Assembly: GCA_041689205.1 (NCBI GenBank)
Contig: JBDNGQ010000032.1
Span: forward strand, 1 to 11,705
DNA length: 11,705 nt
From: JAVVEG01 sp041689205
GTDB taxonomy: Bacteria; Pseudomonadota; Gammaproteobacteria; Pseudomonadales; Pseudohongiellaceae
Reading direction: 5' to 3'
In this document: piece after piece, positions 1 to 7,532 of the stretch
Layout of the letters: every line of letters begins with the position of its first letter
How positions within the stretch are numbered: position 1 is the stretch's first letter
Position numbers and translations under genes: made by a program
The notes under the pieces: model-generated
Told to the model about the DNA's origin: nothing
What the model saw: the letters and a program-made list of their open reading frames with translations, nothing else
The model's database searches: none

Positions 1-558
1 ACCTACGCCACCTGGTGGATCAGACAGGCTATTACGCGCTCTATTGCTGACCAGGCGCGTACCATCCGAATTCCTGTGCACATGATTGAGACGATCAATA
101 AGCTCAACCGTATTTCACGGCAGATGGTTCATGAGAAAGGTCGCGAGCCCACCCCTGAAGAGCTGGGTGAGCGTATGGATATGACTGAAGATAAAGTCCG
201 TCGCGTATTGAAGATCGCCAAAGAACCTATCTCCATGGAAACGCCGATAGGTGACGATGAAGATTCGCATCTGGGTGATTTTATCGAAGACTCGACTGTG
301 GATTCTCCTGTTGATTCATCAATAGACGAAGGTCTGCGTGAAGCGACCAAGGAAGTGCTTTCCAGTCTCACAGCCCGTGAAGCCAAAGTCCTCAGAATGC
401 GTTTCGGTATCGATATGAATACCGACCATACGCTGGAAGAAGTCGGCAAACAGTTTGACGTGACCCGTGAGCGCATTCGTCAGATCGAAGCTAAAGCCTT
501 GCGAAAGCTGAGACACCCGACCCGTTCGGATCATCTGCGCAGCTTCCTGGACGATTAA
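1..558 (+). CDS. rpoD: RNA polymerase primary sigma factor RpoD (sigma-70), C-terminal part
   Basis: This is the housekeeping sigma factor that directs core RNA polymerase to -35/-10 promoters. The frame is open from base 1, so the gene starts upstream of the window. The visible 185 residues correspond to about residues 429-613 of E. coli RpoD. They begin in region 2.4 with YATWWIRQAITR, whose aromatic, Gln and Thr residues melt and read the -10 element. Region 3 follows, with KAKEP-like sequence IAKEPISMETPIGDDEDSH forming the sigma finger. Region 4.2 is the helix-turn-helix TLEEVGKQFDVTRERIRQIE, which reads the -35 element. The ending LRSFLDD is typical of RpoD rather than RpoS or RpoH. The gene ends in TAA and converges on xth about 200 bp away. 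Identification is close to certain; only the 5' end is missing. Confidence 0.98.
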   Translation, partial: TYATWWIRQAITRSIADQARTIRIPVHMIETINKLNRISRQMVHEKGREPTPEELGERMDMTEDKVRRVLKIAKEPISMETPIGDDEDSHLGDFIEDSTVDSPVDSSIDEGLREATKEVLSSLTAREAKVLRMRFGIDMNTDHTLEEVGKQFDVTRERIRQIEAKALRKLRHPTRSDHLRSFLDD

Positions 559-595
559 TCGGTTCACTCAGGTTCCGCTGGTGTACTCTGGCTCC

Positions 596-717
596 GCCCT
601 GCGGGGGAGGAGTCTGGCTGGCTCGGACACGCCCGTGAACCCATCCATGGGGGGCTCGTCGCCCGCCATCCATGGGGGGCGACGGTCCGCTCCAGCCAGA
701 CTCCTCCCCCACAGGGC
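596..717. repeat. Nested inverted repeat between rpoD and xth, possible bidirectional terminator
   Basis: Bases 596-621 and 692-717 are inverted copies matching at 25 of 26 positions. The stem continues inward after a short mismatch, CGGAC at 624-628 pairing with GTCCG at 685-689. Inside are two direct copies of CCATCCATGGGGGG (641-654 and 666-679), each containing the palindrome CCATGG. A second small hairpin pairs GTCGCCC (658-664) with GGGCGAC (676-682). The element lies between convergent genes and could stop transcription from both sides, although no T-run follows either arm. Its compact design resembles a dispersed extragenic repeat or small non-autonomous element. Whether other copies exist cannot be seen from this window. 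Confidence 0.8.
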
Positions 718-758
718 TGACTGAGGCGTTGCGGGTGGACTTGTGTACAACCGCTGCG

Positions 759-1544
759 TTAGACCCCAGCGATCAACTCCCCGCTCAATTCCAGCACTAC
801 CGGGCAATGATCTGAGCCCATTATCTCGTTATGAATCTCTGCGCTGATAAGACGATTGTGCAGTGCTTTTGACGCCAGAAAATAATCGATTCTCCAACCG
901 ACATTGCGAGTACGCCCCCCGGTTCGCATACTCCACCAGCTGTACTTCACTGTGTCTGGATAAAAATGTCGGAAGGTATCAATGTAACCCGCGTCAATCA
1001 GATGATCCATGCCATCAATTTCGACCTGGGTATAACCGGCGCTTTTATTGTAATTAGCTTCCGGTCTGGCGATATCAATGGGCCGATGGGCAACGTTCAA
1101 ATCGCCACCGATAATTACCGGCTTCTGTTTTTCCAGCAGCTGGATATATTTGAGGAACTCCTTATCCCACCGCTGCCGGTAATCCAGACGCTTCAGACCC
1201 TCCTGACCGGAATTTGGGGTATACACGGTGACCAGAATGAACTTGTCGAACTCGGCGGCGATGACCCGCCCTTCCTGATCATGCTCCTCGTAATCCATAT
1301 CGTACTGGACTGACAAGGGCTCAACTTTGCTGAATATTGCGGTTCCGGCATACCCTTTTTTCACCGCCGAATTGGTGTACAGATGGTAACCCTTAATTTC
1401 CGCAACCGCCTCCAGCACCTGATCATCCTGGGCTTTGGTTTCCTGCAGACACAGCACATCCGGCTGCATCTGCTCAACAGAGATCTGGAAGTCTTTTTTG
1501 ATTGCTGCTCGAATACCATTTACGTTCCAGGAAACCAGTCGCAT
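759..1544 (-). CDS. xth: Exodeoxyribonuclease III / AP endonuclease
   Basis: A base-excision repair enzyme of the exonuclease III (ExoA/Ape1) family. It cuts DNA 5' to abasic sites and removes blocking 3' ends and nucleotides from duplex DNA, using Mg2+ in the cytoplasm. At 261 residues it has the usual family length (E. coli Xth is 268). Conserved active-site residues are visible: N7 and N9 in WNVNG, E35 in LQETK, Y108 in VYTPNSG, D148 and N150 in GGDLNVAH, and D245/H246 in GSDHCP. WWSMRTGGRTRNVGWRIDY near residues 203-221 fits the ExoA-type branch. The ATG follows a weak GCGGA ribosome site. The gene lies 86 bp downstream of the radical SAM gene on the same strand, with no obvious terminator between, so read-through from the SOS-box promoter is possible. 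Confidence 0.96.
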   Translation of the reverse strand: MRLVSWNVNGIRAAIKKDFQISVEQMQPDVLCLQETKAQDDQVLEAVAEIKGYHLYTNSAVKKGYAGTAIFSKVEPLSVQYDMDYEEHDQEGRVIAAEFDKFILVTVYTPNSGQEGLKRLDYRQRWDKEFLKYIQLLEKQKPVIIGGDLNVAHRPIDIARPEANYNKSAGYTQVEIDGMDHLIDAGYIDTFRHFYPDTVKYSWWSMRTGGRTRNVGWRIDYFLASKALHNRLISAEIHNEIMGSDHCPVVLELSGELIAGV

Positions 1545-1630
1545 AGTAATTCCGCTCTGCTTGATGGTGATTAATGTCGTCGCTCTATGTAAATGTTATT
1601 CAAACATACAGCGGTTAAAACCCAGCGAGA

Positions 1631-2767
1631 TTAAAACATATCGAGCTGGATAGAAGAATCGCTGCCTCGCACCTTAATCAACTGAGGCACATGCTGCGGT
1701 TTACGAAACTGAGAGCTATCAAGCGCTGCAAACCGTCCGGCCCGATCAGCAATCCCCAGCTTACGCACCGCCGTGTCGAAACGCTGCTGAATCAACTGCG
1801 CCCAGATACCTTCGCCACGCATTCGGGTTCCAAAAGCGGAATCATAATCTTTGCCACCGCGCATATCGCGTACCCGGTTCATCACCCGCTGAGCCCGGTC
1901 GGGAAAATGCGCCTCCAGCCATTGCTGAAACAACGGACTCACCTCCCAGGGCAGGCGCAGGATAATATAGCCAGCACTGATGGCCCCTGCGTCTGCTGAA
2001 GCCTCAAGGATGCGCTCAAGGTCCTGATCAGTAATGAAGGGAATAACCGGCGCAATGTTAACGCCCACCGGAATACCGGCTGCGGTAAGTGTACGAATGG
2101 TCTGCAACCGCCGTGTTGGTGAGGTCGCCCGCGGCTCAAGGGTGCGGGCAATTGCATGATCCAGAGTCGTCAGCGTAATGGTAACAACCGCCTGTTGCTG
2201 TGCAGCCATGGGCGCCAGGATGTCGATATCGCGCTCGATAAGAGAAGACTTGGTAATCAGCCCGACTGCCTGCCGACATTCACTCATCACTTCCAGCACT
2301 TGCCGGGTCAGCTGCAGTTTGCGCTCGCAGGGTTGATAGCCATCCGTGTTGACACCCAGCGCTATCGGTTCGGGTCGATAAGACGGGCTGGCAAGCTCGC
2401 GGCGTAACAGATCAGCGGCATTCATTTTTGCGAACAGACGGGTTTCGAAATCCAGACCTGGCGATAACTCCAGATAACTGTGCGTGGGTCTGGCGAAACA
2501 GTAGATACAGCCATGTTCGCAGCCACGGTAGGGGTTCAGAGACACCTTGAAAGGCAGATCAGGTGAGTTATTACGCGTCAGAATGGACTGCGCCAGCTCT
2601 TCAGTTATATGCGTCTGCGCCGGCATTTTCCGGGGATCAGTATCGTCTTCAAACCGCTCCCAGCCATCATCAAAGTCTTCGCGCAACTGCTTTTCAAACC
2701 GACCTTGAAGATTCGATACCGCGCCGCGGCCTTTCTGTGCGTTGATCCTGCCTGGGGGAATATTCAT
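1631..2767 (-). CDS. PA0069-family radical SAM protein (SplB-like)
   Basis: A radical S-adenosylmethionine enzyme of the PA0069 family, related to spore photoproduct lyase (SplB, COG1533). The substrate is unknown; a DNA-repair role is suggested by family and by the LexA box in front. From the start chosen here it has 378 residues. An N-terminal KGRGAVSNLQGRFE segment typical of the family comes first. The cluster-binding motif CEHGCIYCFARP follows, with Cys at about 83, 87 and 90 (CX3CX2C) for the [4Fe-4S] cluster that cleaves SAM. A TIM-barrel-like body follows. A longer frame reaches a TTG at 2821, but that would put the -35 element, -10 element and LexA box inside the gene. The ATG at 2767 has an AAGGTGG ribosome site (2771-2777) and is preferred. 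Confidence 0.9.
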   Translation of the reverse strand: MNIPPGRINAQKGRGAVSNLQGRFEKQLREDFDDGWERFEDDTDPRKMPAQTHITEELAQSILTRNNSPDLPFKVSLNPYRGCEHGCIYCFARPTHSYLELSPGLDFETRLFAKMNAADLLRRELASPSYRPEPIALGVNTDGYQPCERKLQLTRQVLEVMSECRQAVGLITKSSLIERDIDILAPMAAQQQAVVTITLTTLDHAIARTLEPRATSPTRRLQTIRTLTAAGIPVGVNIAPVIPFITDQDLERILEASADAGAISAGYIILRLPWEVSPLFQQWLEAHFPDRAQRVMNRVRDMRGGKDYDSAFGTRMRGEGIWAQLIQQRFDTAVRKLGIADRAGRFAALDSSQFRKPQHVPQLIKVRGSDSSIQLDMF

Positions 2768-2780
2768 AAGCCACCTTAAA

Positions 2781-2796
2781 CTGTATGGATATACAG
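2781..2796. promoter_or_regulatory. LexA (SOS) box before the radical SAM gene
   Basis: The 16-mer CTGTATGGATATACAG matches the gammaproteobacterial LexA consensus CTG-N10-CAG with an AT-rich core; half-sites are CTGTATGG and CTGTATAT. It lies 13 bp upstream of the ATG at 2767, just before the ribosome site, and abuts a leftward -10 element. That position would let LexA block initiation directly. No other CTG-N10-CAG site with this core stood out in intergenic DNA of the window. Confidence 0.85.
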
Positions 2797-2821
2797 TATA
2801 CGAAGGAGGTGCATGAGTCAA
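2795..2821 (-). promoter_or_regulatory. Candidate sigma-70 promoter of the radical SAM gene
   Basis: Read leftward, TTGACT (2821-2816) is followed by TATACT (2800-2795). The 15-bp spacer is short, and an alternative -10 inside the LexA box (TATATC) would give a longer one. In either reading the -10 or the start point overlaps the LexA box, consistent with LexA-repressed transcription. Confidence 0.5.
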
Positions 2822-2883
2822 AGATCAATTCCTTGACTCTTCCAACGGATAAGCAGATTTGAAACCATGATTCGAGAGGTGGT

Positions 2884-3537
2884 TCAGTTCTGAGATGACT
2901 GTCCACACACAGCACGAAACCCTGCCGCTACAAACGGAATCATATGCTCATAGGCCGCATCAAAATCAGATGAAAGGCATTTGCCTTTTGAGAGCTTGTC
3001 GATACGACCGGTCTGCGCCAGAGTCAACGTCAGAGCGCCGGAAAGGTAGTGGTAACACCAATAGATATTTTCATCGGTAGCGCCAGGCAGTGCCGTGCGC
3101 AGCGCCTCAATAAACTCTTCAACAAGCTTATCGTACATACGCGGCATCATTTCCTGGCTCCAAAAAGGTGAGGCCATAATGTAAGCCAGCAGGGCCAGAT
3201 AATTCTTCCAACCAGCATCGCCGGTTTGTTGAGCCATCTTCAAGGGCAGCAGAAACGCCTCAATAATCTGTTCAATGCTTTGATTTCGACCGCCATCCTT
3301 TTCCTGACTGGCATACAAGACTTCACGCCTTGAACTGTTGAGCATATCCGCACGGCGCATGAATACCGCATCAAAGACTTCACGCTTTTTTCCGAAGTGA
3401 TAACTGGCCAGCGCAACATCCACTTCCGCGCCATTGGCAATCTCTCGCATGGTCACGCCATCAAAGCCATGCAGCGCAAATAGGGCCTCAGCGACATCCA
3501 GAATGCGGTCACGCTTGCTGGTATTAGGTGCGCTCAT
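2884..3537 (-). CDS. TetR/AcrR-family transcriptional regulator
   Basis: A DNA-binding repressor of the TetR family, 217 residues, normal length. The N-terminal helix-turn-helix spans about residues 8-55: RILDVAEALFALHGFDGVT, then MREIANGAEVDVALASYHFGKK with the typical recognition helix. The rest is a helical ligand-binding and dimer domain, whose YWCYHYLSGALTLTLAQTGRID segment near residue 160-185 resembles the TetR_C_30-type C-terminus; this is from memory. The ATG at 3537 has GGAAG 8 nt upstream. It is divergent from the symporter gene, and a perfect inverted repeat lies about 53 bp before its start. It most likely binds that repeat and the two copies before the receptor gene, controls the transport genes and itself, and is released by their substrate or a breakdown product. 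The ligand is unknown. Confidence 0.92.
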   Translation of the reverse strand: MSAPNTSKRDRILDVAEALFALHGFDGVTMREIANGAEVDVALASYHFGKKREVFDAVFMRRADMLNSSRREVLYASQEKDGGRNQSIEQIIEAFLLPLKMAQQTGDAGWKNYLALLAYIMASPFWSQEMMPRMYDKLVEEFIEALRTALPGATDENIYWCYHYLSGALTLTLAQTGRIDKLSKGKCLSSDFDAAYEHMIPFVAAGFRAVCGQSSQN

Positions 3538-3584
3538 TCATCATTCTTCCACAGCCAGTGTTGATGGTCGATAAGGTAGCATAC

Positions 3585-3614
3585 TTGCGAATTCAACGCA
3601 TGTTGAATTACACT
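3585..3614 (+). promoter_or_regulatory. Candidate symporter promoter with embedded operator
   Basis: TTGCGA (3585-3590) and TACACT (3609-3614) are separated by 18 bp. The spacer is almost wholly occupied by the inverted repeat at 3592-3607. The layout (-35, one base, then TTCAAC) is the same as in the receptor promoter at 5141. The predicted start near 3621 gives a leader of about 40 nt. Confidence 0.55.
3590..3609. promoter_or_regulatory. Operator O1, inverted repeat TTCAAC-N4-GTTGAA
   Basis: AATTCAAC-GCAT-GTTGAATT is a perfect 8-bp inverted repeat around a 4-bp centre, with the shared core at 3592-3607. It sits in the tetR/symporter divergent gap inside the symporter promoter spacer. It is the best candidate binding site of the adjacent TetR-family protein, and is placed to control both directions. 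Confidence 0.75.
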
Positions 3615-3661
3615 CCTGAAACCGATCGATTATAAAAAAATCAATGTACCACGGAGATTCA

Positions 3662-5134
3662 ATGCTTAGCGCCCCGGAATATTTCACTTATGGTCTCATG
3701 TTCCTCTATGTGATCGCAGTATTCTGGTTGTCGTGGATTGGCATGCGACGAACCCGCGATATTCAGAGTTTCTCGATCGGAAATAAGGACATGAGCCCCT
3801 ATGTGGTCGGTATGACTCTGGCCGCCTCAATCGCATCCACGTCTACCTTTGTAATCAATCCGGGCTTCATTTATGTCCATGGGCTGTCAGCTTATATTCA
3901 TTACGGCGTTGCTGCCCCGCTCGGCATACTGTGTGCGTTCTGTCTGCTGACTCGCGGTTTCCTGCGGGTTGGTGAGGACAATAAGGCCGCCACTATTCCA
4001 GAATGGATTTATCACCGCTACCAGAGCCGCGGCTTCAGCCTGTTCTTCACCTTCATTAATCTGCTCTCGGTGACCTTTGTGGTGCTGATCCTGGTCGGCT
4101 GCAGCACGCTGATGGCCAGTCTGTTTCCGATATCAGAACAGACCGCGATGGTGGTGGTTCTGCTGTTTGTTTTTTCCTATGTGATGATGGGCGGCACCTA
4201 CGCTCACGCTTACACCAATACCCTGCAGGGATTGATGATGCTGGGTATTGCCGGCTTTCTGTTTATCTATGGCCTGAAGTATTTTGATGGTGGCATCACC
4301 CCTGCCCTGCAAAGTATCGGTGATGAATACGCGTCGATGTTCAATGCTGACAGCGACCTGTACTTTGGATTTTTCTCGGTATTTCTCAGCGGATTCATTA
4401 TCACTTTTGCACTGATGCTGCAGCCGCATATTTTAACCAAAGTGCTTTACCTGCGCAGCGATCGTGATATCGGCAAATTTATTTTCACCACGGTTGCGGT
4501 GGGTACCTGTTTTACTTTGATGCTCAGCCTCGGTTTTTACGCGCGTCTGGCCGGTGTTGAAGTTGCCTCTCAGGATGCCGTGGTCAGTACCTATCTGCTG
4601 CATGAATTTTCGGGGTCTGTGTGGGGGCAATATGCTCTCGCGCTGATTATGATTACTCTGCTGGCTGCTGGCATGAGTACGCTGGACGGTATTCTGGTAT
4701 CGCTGTCCGCGATAGTCGTGAAGGATATTGTGATACCGATTTACGGCCATGCTGACAAGGGACTGTTGTGGTCGCGGATAGTGCTGGTGCTTATCGGCGT
4801 AGCCGGTGCAGTTATTGCGTGGAATCCCCCGCCCCTGATCGGCCTGTTTGCTCAGAAAGGCGTTTACGGGCTGGCAGCCGCATCACTGGTGCCCATTCTG
4901 TTCGGCGTACTGATTCGCGGGGTCATTCCCTTGTGGATAGTCGCCACCGCCGCCGGTATTGGACTGTTTACGCATTTATATCTGAACCTCATTCAAGGCA
5001 TTGCCAACCCTGCAGTATCTGCCAGTTATGCGATCCTTCTTTCCGCCGCTTTTGCGCTGACCAGCCTCGGCATCACCTGGCTCTATGCCAGAAACCGCCC
5101 TCTGCTAAAAGCCATAGAAATAATATCTGACTGA
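3662..5134 (+). CDS. Sodium:solute symporter family (SSS) transporter
   Basis: An inner-membrane secondary transporter of the SSS family (TC 2.A.21, the PutP/SGLT group), expected to import a small organic solute with Na+. I count 13 hydrophobic segments, the usual SSS number. GMTLAASIASTSTF in the second segment and AAGMSTLDGILVSLSAIVVKD in the ninth match the regions that form the sodium site; S339 and T340 are the likely ligands. The ATG at 3662 is chosen over an in-frame ATG at 3644 because GGAG (3653-3656) lies 5 nt before it; this gives 490 residues. The substrate cannot be read from the sequence. The neighbours suggest the compound taken up by the receptor or released by the hydrolase. 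The next gene has its own promoter 126 bp downstream. Confidence 0.92.
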   Translation: MLSAPEYFTYGLMFLYVIAVFWLSWIGMRRTRDIQSFSIGNKDMSPYVVGMTLAASIASTSTFVINPGFIYVHGLSAYIHYGVAAPLGILCAFCLLTRGFLRVGEDNKAATIPEWIYHRYQSRGFSLFFTFINLLSVTFVVLILVGCSTLMASLFPISEQTAMVVVLLFVFSYVMMGGTYAHAYTNTLQGLMMLGIAGFLFIYGLKYFDGGITPALQSIGDEYASMFNADSDLYFGFFSVFLSGFIITFALMLQPHILTKVLYLRSDRDIGKFIFTTVAVGTCFTLMLSLGFYARLAGVEVASQDAVVSTYLLHEFSGSVWGQYALALIMITLLAAGMSTLDGILVSLSAIVVKDIVIPIYGHADKGLLWSRIVLVLIGVAGAVIAWNPPPLIGLFAQKGVYGLAAASLVPILFGVLIRGVIPLWIVATAAGIGLFTHLYLNLIQGIANPAVSASYAILLSAAFALTSLGITWLYARNRPLLKAIEIISD

Positions 5135-5140
5135 ACCCGC

Positions 5141-5169
5141 TTGACTTTTCAACAGGCGTTGAATATTCT
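5141..5169 (+). promoter_or_regulatory. Sigma-70 promoter of the TonB-dependent receptor gene
   Basis: TTGACT (5141-5146) and TATTCT (5164-5169) have the ideal 17-bp spacing. The spacer holds operator O2 exactly, so a bound repressor would cover both promoter elements. The predicted start is near 5176, giving a leader of about 85 nt that contains operator O3 at its beginning. Confidence 0.75.
5148..5163. promoter_or_regulatory. Operator O2, inverted repeat TTCAAC-N4-GTTGAA
   Basis: TTCAACAGGCGTTGAA has perfect 6-bp arms and fills the -35/-10 spacer of the receptor promoter. It shares both arms and the 4-bp spacing with O1 in the tetR/symporter gap. The central four bases differ, as expected for a site read by a dimer. 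Confidence 0.75.
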
Positions 5170-5180
5170 CGACCCTGAAA

Positions 5181-5196
5181 CTCAACGGCTGTTGAA
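5181..5196. promoter_or_regulatory. Operator O3, second copy just downstream of the predicted start
   Basis: CTCAACGGCTGTTGAA matches the operator core with one outer mismatch. Flanking AAA and TTT extend the symmetry to 8 of 9 positions per arm. Its centre is 33 bp from that of O2, close to three helical turns, so two dimers could bind on the same DNA face. Confidence 0.65.
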
Positions 5197-5260
5197 TTTA
5201 TCGATCCAGTTCGACTAAACGCTCAAAATAAAAACGCTCAACTTTAAAGGGCCATAAGAA

Positions 5261-7495
5261 ATGAAAAACGACTACAAGAGAGGGTATACGAGTATTGGTC
5301 TGGTGTGCGTCGCTGCGTTACTGAGCAGCGTGCCAGGGGTAATTATTGCTGCCGAACCAGGCGCGACTATTGAAGAAGTTGTGGTAACCGCCAGACGCCG
5401 TGCGGAAAATCTGCAGGACGTCCCGATTGCGGTAAGTGCCTTCAGCGCTGTGGCACTGGAACGTGAAGGTGTCGCCGATATTACCGAGTTGCAGCAGCGC
5501 CTGCCAAATACCACATTGCAGACCAGCCGCGCCACCAACTCCACGCTGACCGCCTATATCCGCGGCATCGGTCAGCAGGATCCGCTCTGGGGCTTTGAAC
5601 CTGGCGTTGGTATCTATGTCGACAATGTTTATATCGCCAGACCACAAGGCGCTGTGCTTGATATTCTCGACGTCGAAAGTATAGAAGTATTGCGCGGACC
5701 GCAGGGCACGCTGTATGGCAAGAACACCATCGGCGGCGCACTGAAGTACCAGACCCGGCGGCTGAGCAATGAACCCGTTTTTGATATCAACACGCGTCTG
5801 GGTAATTACAATCAGCGCGACATTATGGTGTCCGGTTCAGTGCCGTTGATCGCAGATAAACTGTATATCGGCGGCGGTGTGGCAGTAATGGAGCGCGACG
5901 GTTTCGGAGAGTTTCGCAATACCGGCGACGACAATTACAACAAAGATCTCAAATCAGCCCACCTGAAAGTGGAGTGGAATGCGAGCGACAATGTGTTCGT
6001 GACAGTAAGCGCAGATCGCACTGAAGATGATTCGAACCCACGTGGCGGCTACCGCCTGACACCCAGTCTGCTTACCGGTCAAACGCCATACAGCAATGTG
6101 TTTGACAGCGATACCAGTCAGCCGAACCTCAATGAGGTTGTCACTCAAGGTGTCTCTGGACAGTTAGCCTGGCAGATTAATGAGCAGTTCGAATTCAAAT
6201 CGATTACCGCAAAACGAGAAGGTGATACCTACGGTTTTATTGATTTTGATGCAACGAAGATCAACAGCTTCGACGTCCCGGCGCTGTATGAAGATGAACA
6301 GTTCACTCAGGAATTCCAGCTCAATTACAGCAGTGGTCCACTGAATGTGGTCAGCGGTTTGTACTATTATCAGGGTGATGCATGTGGCGCCTTCGGTGTG
6401 GTCCTGGGCCGTAACGGAATCACCCTGGAAAATGGTGGCTGTGTTGATACTGAAAGCTTATCTGCGTTCGCGCAGGCGAACTATGAGTTCAGTGAAGCAT
6501 TCTCCATGAGCTTTGGTGGACGCTACACCAGCGATGAAAAAGAGGCCGATGTCTACCGGCACGTTTTCCTTGGCACCAAACTTCCCAAGCAGACTGTCAA
6601 CCCGCTGGTCGTACAATCTGACTTTACCGGCAAAGAGAAGTGGAATGAGTTCTCTCCCCATATTGGCGCACAGTATCGTTTTAATGATGACGTGATGGCT
6701 TATGCATCGTATACCAGCGGTTTTAAATCTGGCGGTTTTGATATGCGCGCCAATCAGGCAATAAACCCACGCGCCAATGAGCCGTTCAATCCCGAGATTG
6801 TGGACAGCTACGAGATCGGGGTGAAATCAACCCTGATGGATTCGCGCCTGAGATTGAATGCTGCCGCTTTCTTCAATGACTATCAGGATATGCAGGTGAC
6901 GGTGCAACGCGCAGTCGGTTCAACAGACTTCGCATCGCAGGTGATCAACGCCGGCCAATCAGAAATGCGTGGTTTTGAATTAGAAGCGGTTGCTGCGCTG
7001 ACTGACCGCCTGAGCCTGACTGCCGTGCTCGGTTATATTGATGCGGAGTTTATAGAACTTGAAACCTTCGATCCTGCACTTGGTCGCCTGGTAGATGTCT
7101 CCGATGCATGGGTCATCTCCAACACACCAAAATGGAACTCTAATGTGGGCGTAAATTACATTACTGAAATTGCGGGCTGGCAAAGTAACTGGCAGGCCAA
7201 CGTAACTTATCGAGATGAAACCCACATCTTCGAATTGCCCAGTGCACTGGATGAAGGAAGTTACTCATTGGTTAATGCCAACATTGTGTTCACTTCACCT
7301 GGGGATAACTGGACAGTCGGATTGCACGGAAAAAATCTGACCGATAAAGAATATCGTGTTGCGGGATACAACTTTCCGGCTACCTTTGGCCCAACTGGCA
7401 ATGTGATTAGACCCGGACTGGGTGGTGATGATACGGTGACGGCGTTCTACGGAAATCCGCGCACTGTAGCGCTCTCAGTAGGCTACCGTTTCTGA
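5261..7495 (+). CDS. TonB-dependent outer membrane receptor
   Basis: A ligand-gated outer-membrane channel powered by TonB-ExbB-ExbD, 744 residues. A signal peptide covers about residues 1-31 (positive start, hydrophobic stretch, IIAA before the mature end). A TonB box EEVVVTAR at 38-45 follows. The plug domain runs to about residue 165 and includes IRGIGQQD, VYIARPQG and EVLRGPQGTLYGKNTIGGAL. The remainder is a beta-barrel with alternating strands, ending in the outer-membrane signature VALSVGYRF with terminal Phe. Cys375 and Cys394 lie in a Gly-rich stretch and could form a loop disulfide. Two operator copies control its promoter, and the hydrolase gene follows 65 bp downstream. The plug resembles receptors common in marine and sphingomonad-type bacteria that take up organic molecules. 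The ligand is unknown; nothing indicates a siderophore or B12. Confidence 0.95.
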   Translation: MKNDYKRGYTSIGLVCVAALLSSVPGVIIAAEPGATIEEVVVTARRRAENLQDVPIAVSAFSAVALEREGVADITELQQRLPNTTLQTSRATNSTLTAYIRGIGQQDPLWGFEPGVGIYVDNVYIARPQGAVLDILDVESIEVLRGPQGTLYGKNTIGGALKYQTRRLSNEPVFDINTRLGNYNQRDIMVSGSVPLIADKLYIGGGVAVMERDGFGEFRNTGDDNYNKDLKSAHLKVEWNASDNVFVTVSADRTEDDSNPRGGYRLTPSLLTGQTPYSNVFDSDTSQPNLNEVVTQGVSGQLAWQINEQFEFKSITAKREGDTYGFIDFDATKINSFDVPALYEDEQFTQEFQLNYSSGPLNVVSGLYYYQGDACGAFGVVLGRNGITLENGGCVDTESLSAFAQANYEFSEAFSMSFGGRYTSDEKEADVYRHVFLGTKLPKQTVNPLVVQSDFTGKEKWNEFSPHIGAQYRFNDDVMAYASYTSGFKSGGFDMRANQAINPRANEPFNPEIVDSYEIGVKSTLMDSRLRLNAAAFFNDYQDMQVTVQRAVGSTDFASQVINAGQSEMRGFELEAVAALTDRLSLTAVLGYIDAEFIELETFDPALGRLVDVSDAWVISNTPKWNSNVGVNYITEIAGWQSNWQANVTYRDETHIFELPSALDEGSYSLVNANIVFTSPGDNWTVGLHGKNLTDKEYRVAGYNFPATFGPTGNVIRPGLGGDDTVTAFYGNPRTVALSVGYRF

Positions 7496-7504
7496 TCGCA
7501 AATT

Positions 7505-7532
7505 GCGGGGGCAGGCAGGCTGCTGCTCCCGC
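7505..7532 (+). other. Intercistronic hairpin between receptor and hydrolase genes
   Basis: GCGGGGGCAG (7505-7514) pairs with CTGCTCCCGC (7523-7532) over ten positions, one of them a G-U pair, around an 8-nt loop. No T-run follows, so it is not a standard intrinsic terminator. It may protect the 3' end of the receptor message or reduce expression of the downstream hydrolase. Confidence 0.6.

Noticed and set aside
491..807. Two leftward frames of 70-80 codons across the rpoD/xth gap
   Set aside because: They run through the inverted repeat, giving Pro/Arg/Gly-rich low-complexity products, and overlap known genes at both ends.
2768..2821. Longer N-terminus of the radical SAM protein from a TTG at 2821
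   Set aside because: It would place the -35, -10 and LexA box inside the coding region and lacks a ribosome site; the ATG at 2767 has one.
2815..2839. Hairpin GAGTCAA / TTGACTC after the tetR gene as a terminator
   Set aside because: The stem is only 7 bp with an 11-nt loop and no T-run; one arm is the -35 element of the next gene, so the symmetry is probably incidental.
3550..3556. A GTTGA-like half site between tetR and O1 as a fourth operator
   Set aside because: Only one half is present with no inverted partner at the right spacing, so it is no better than chance.
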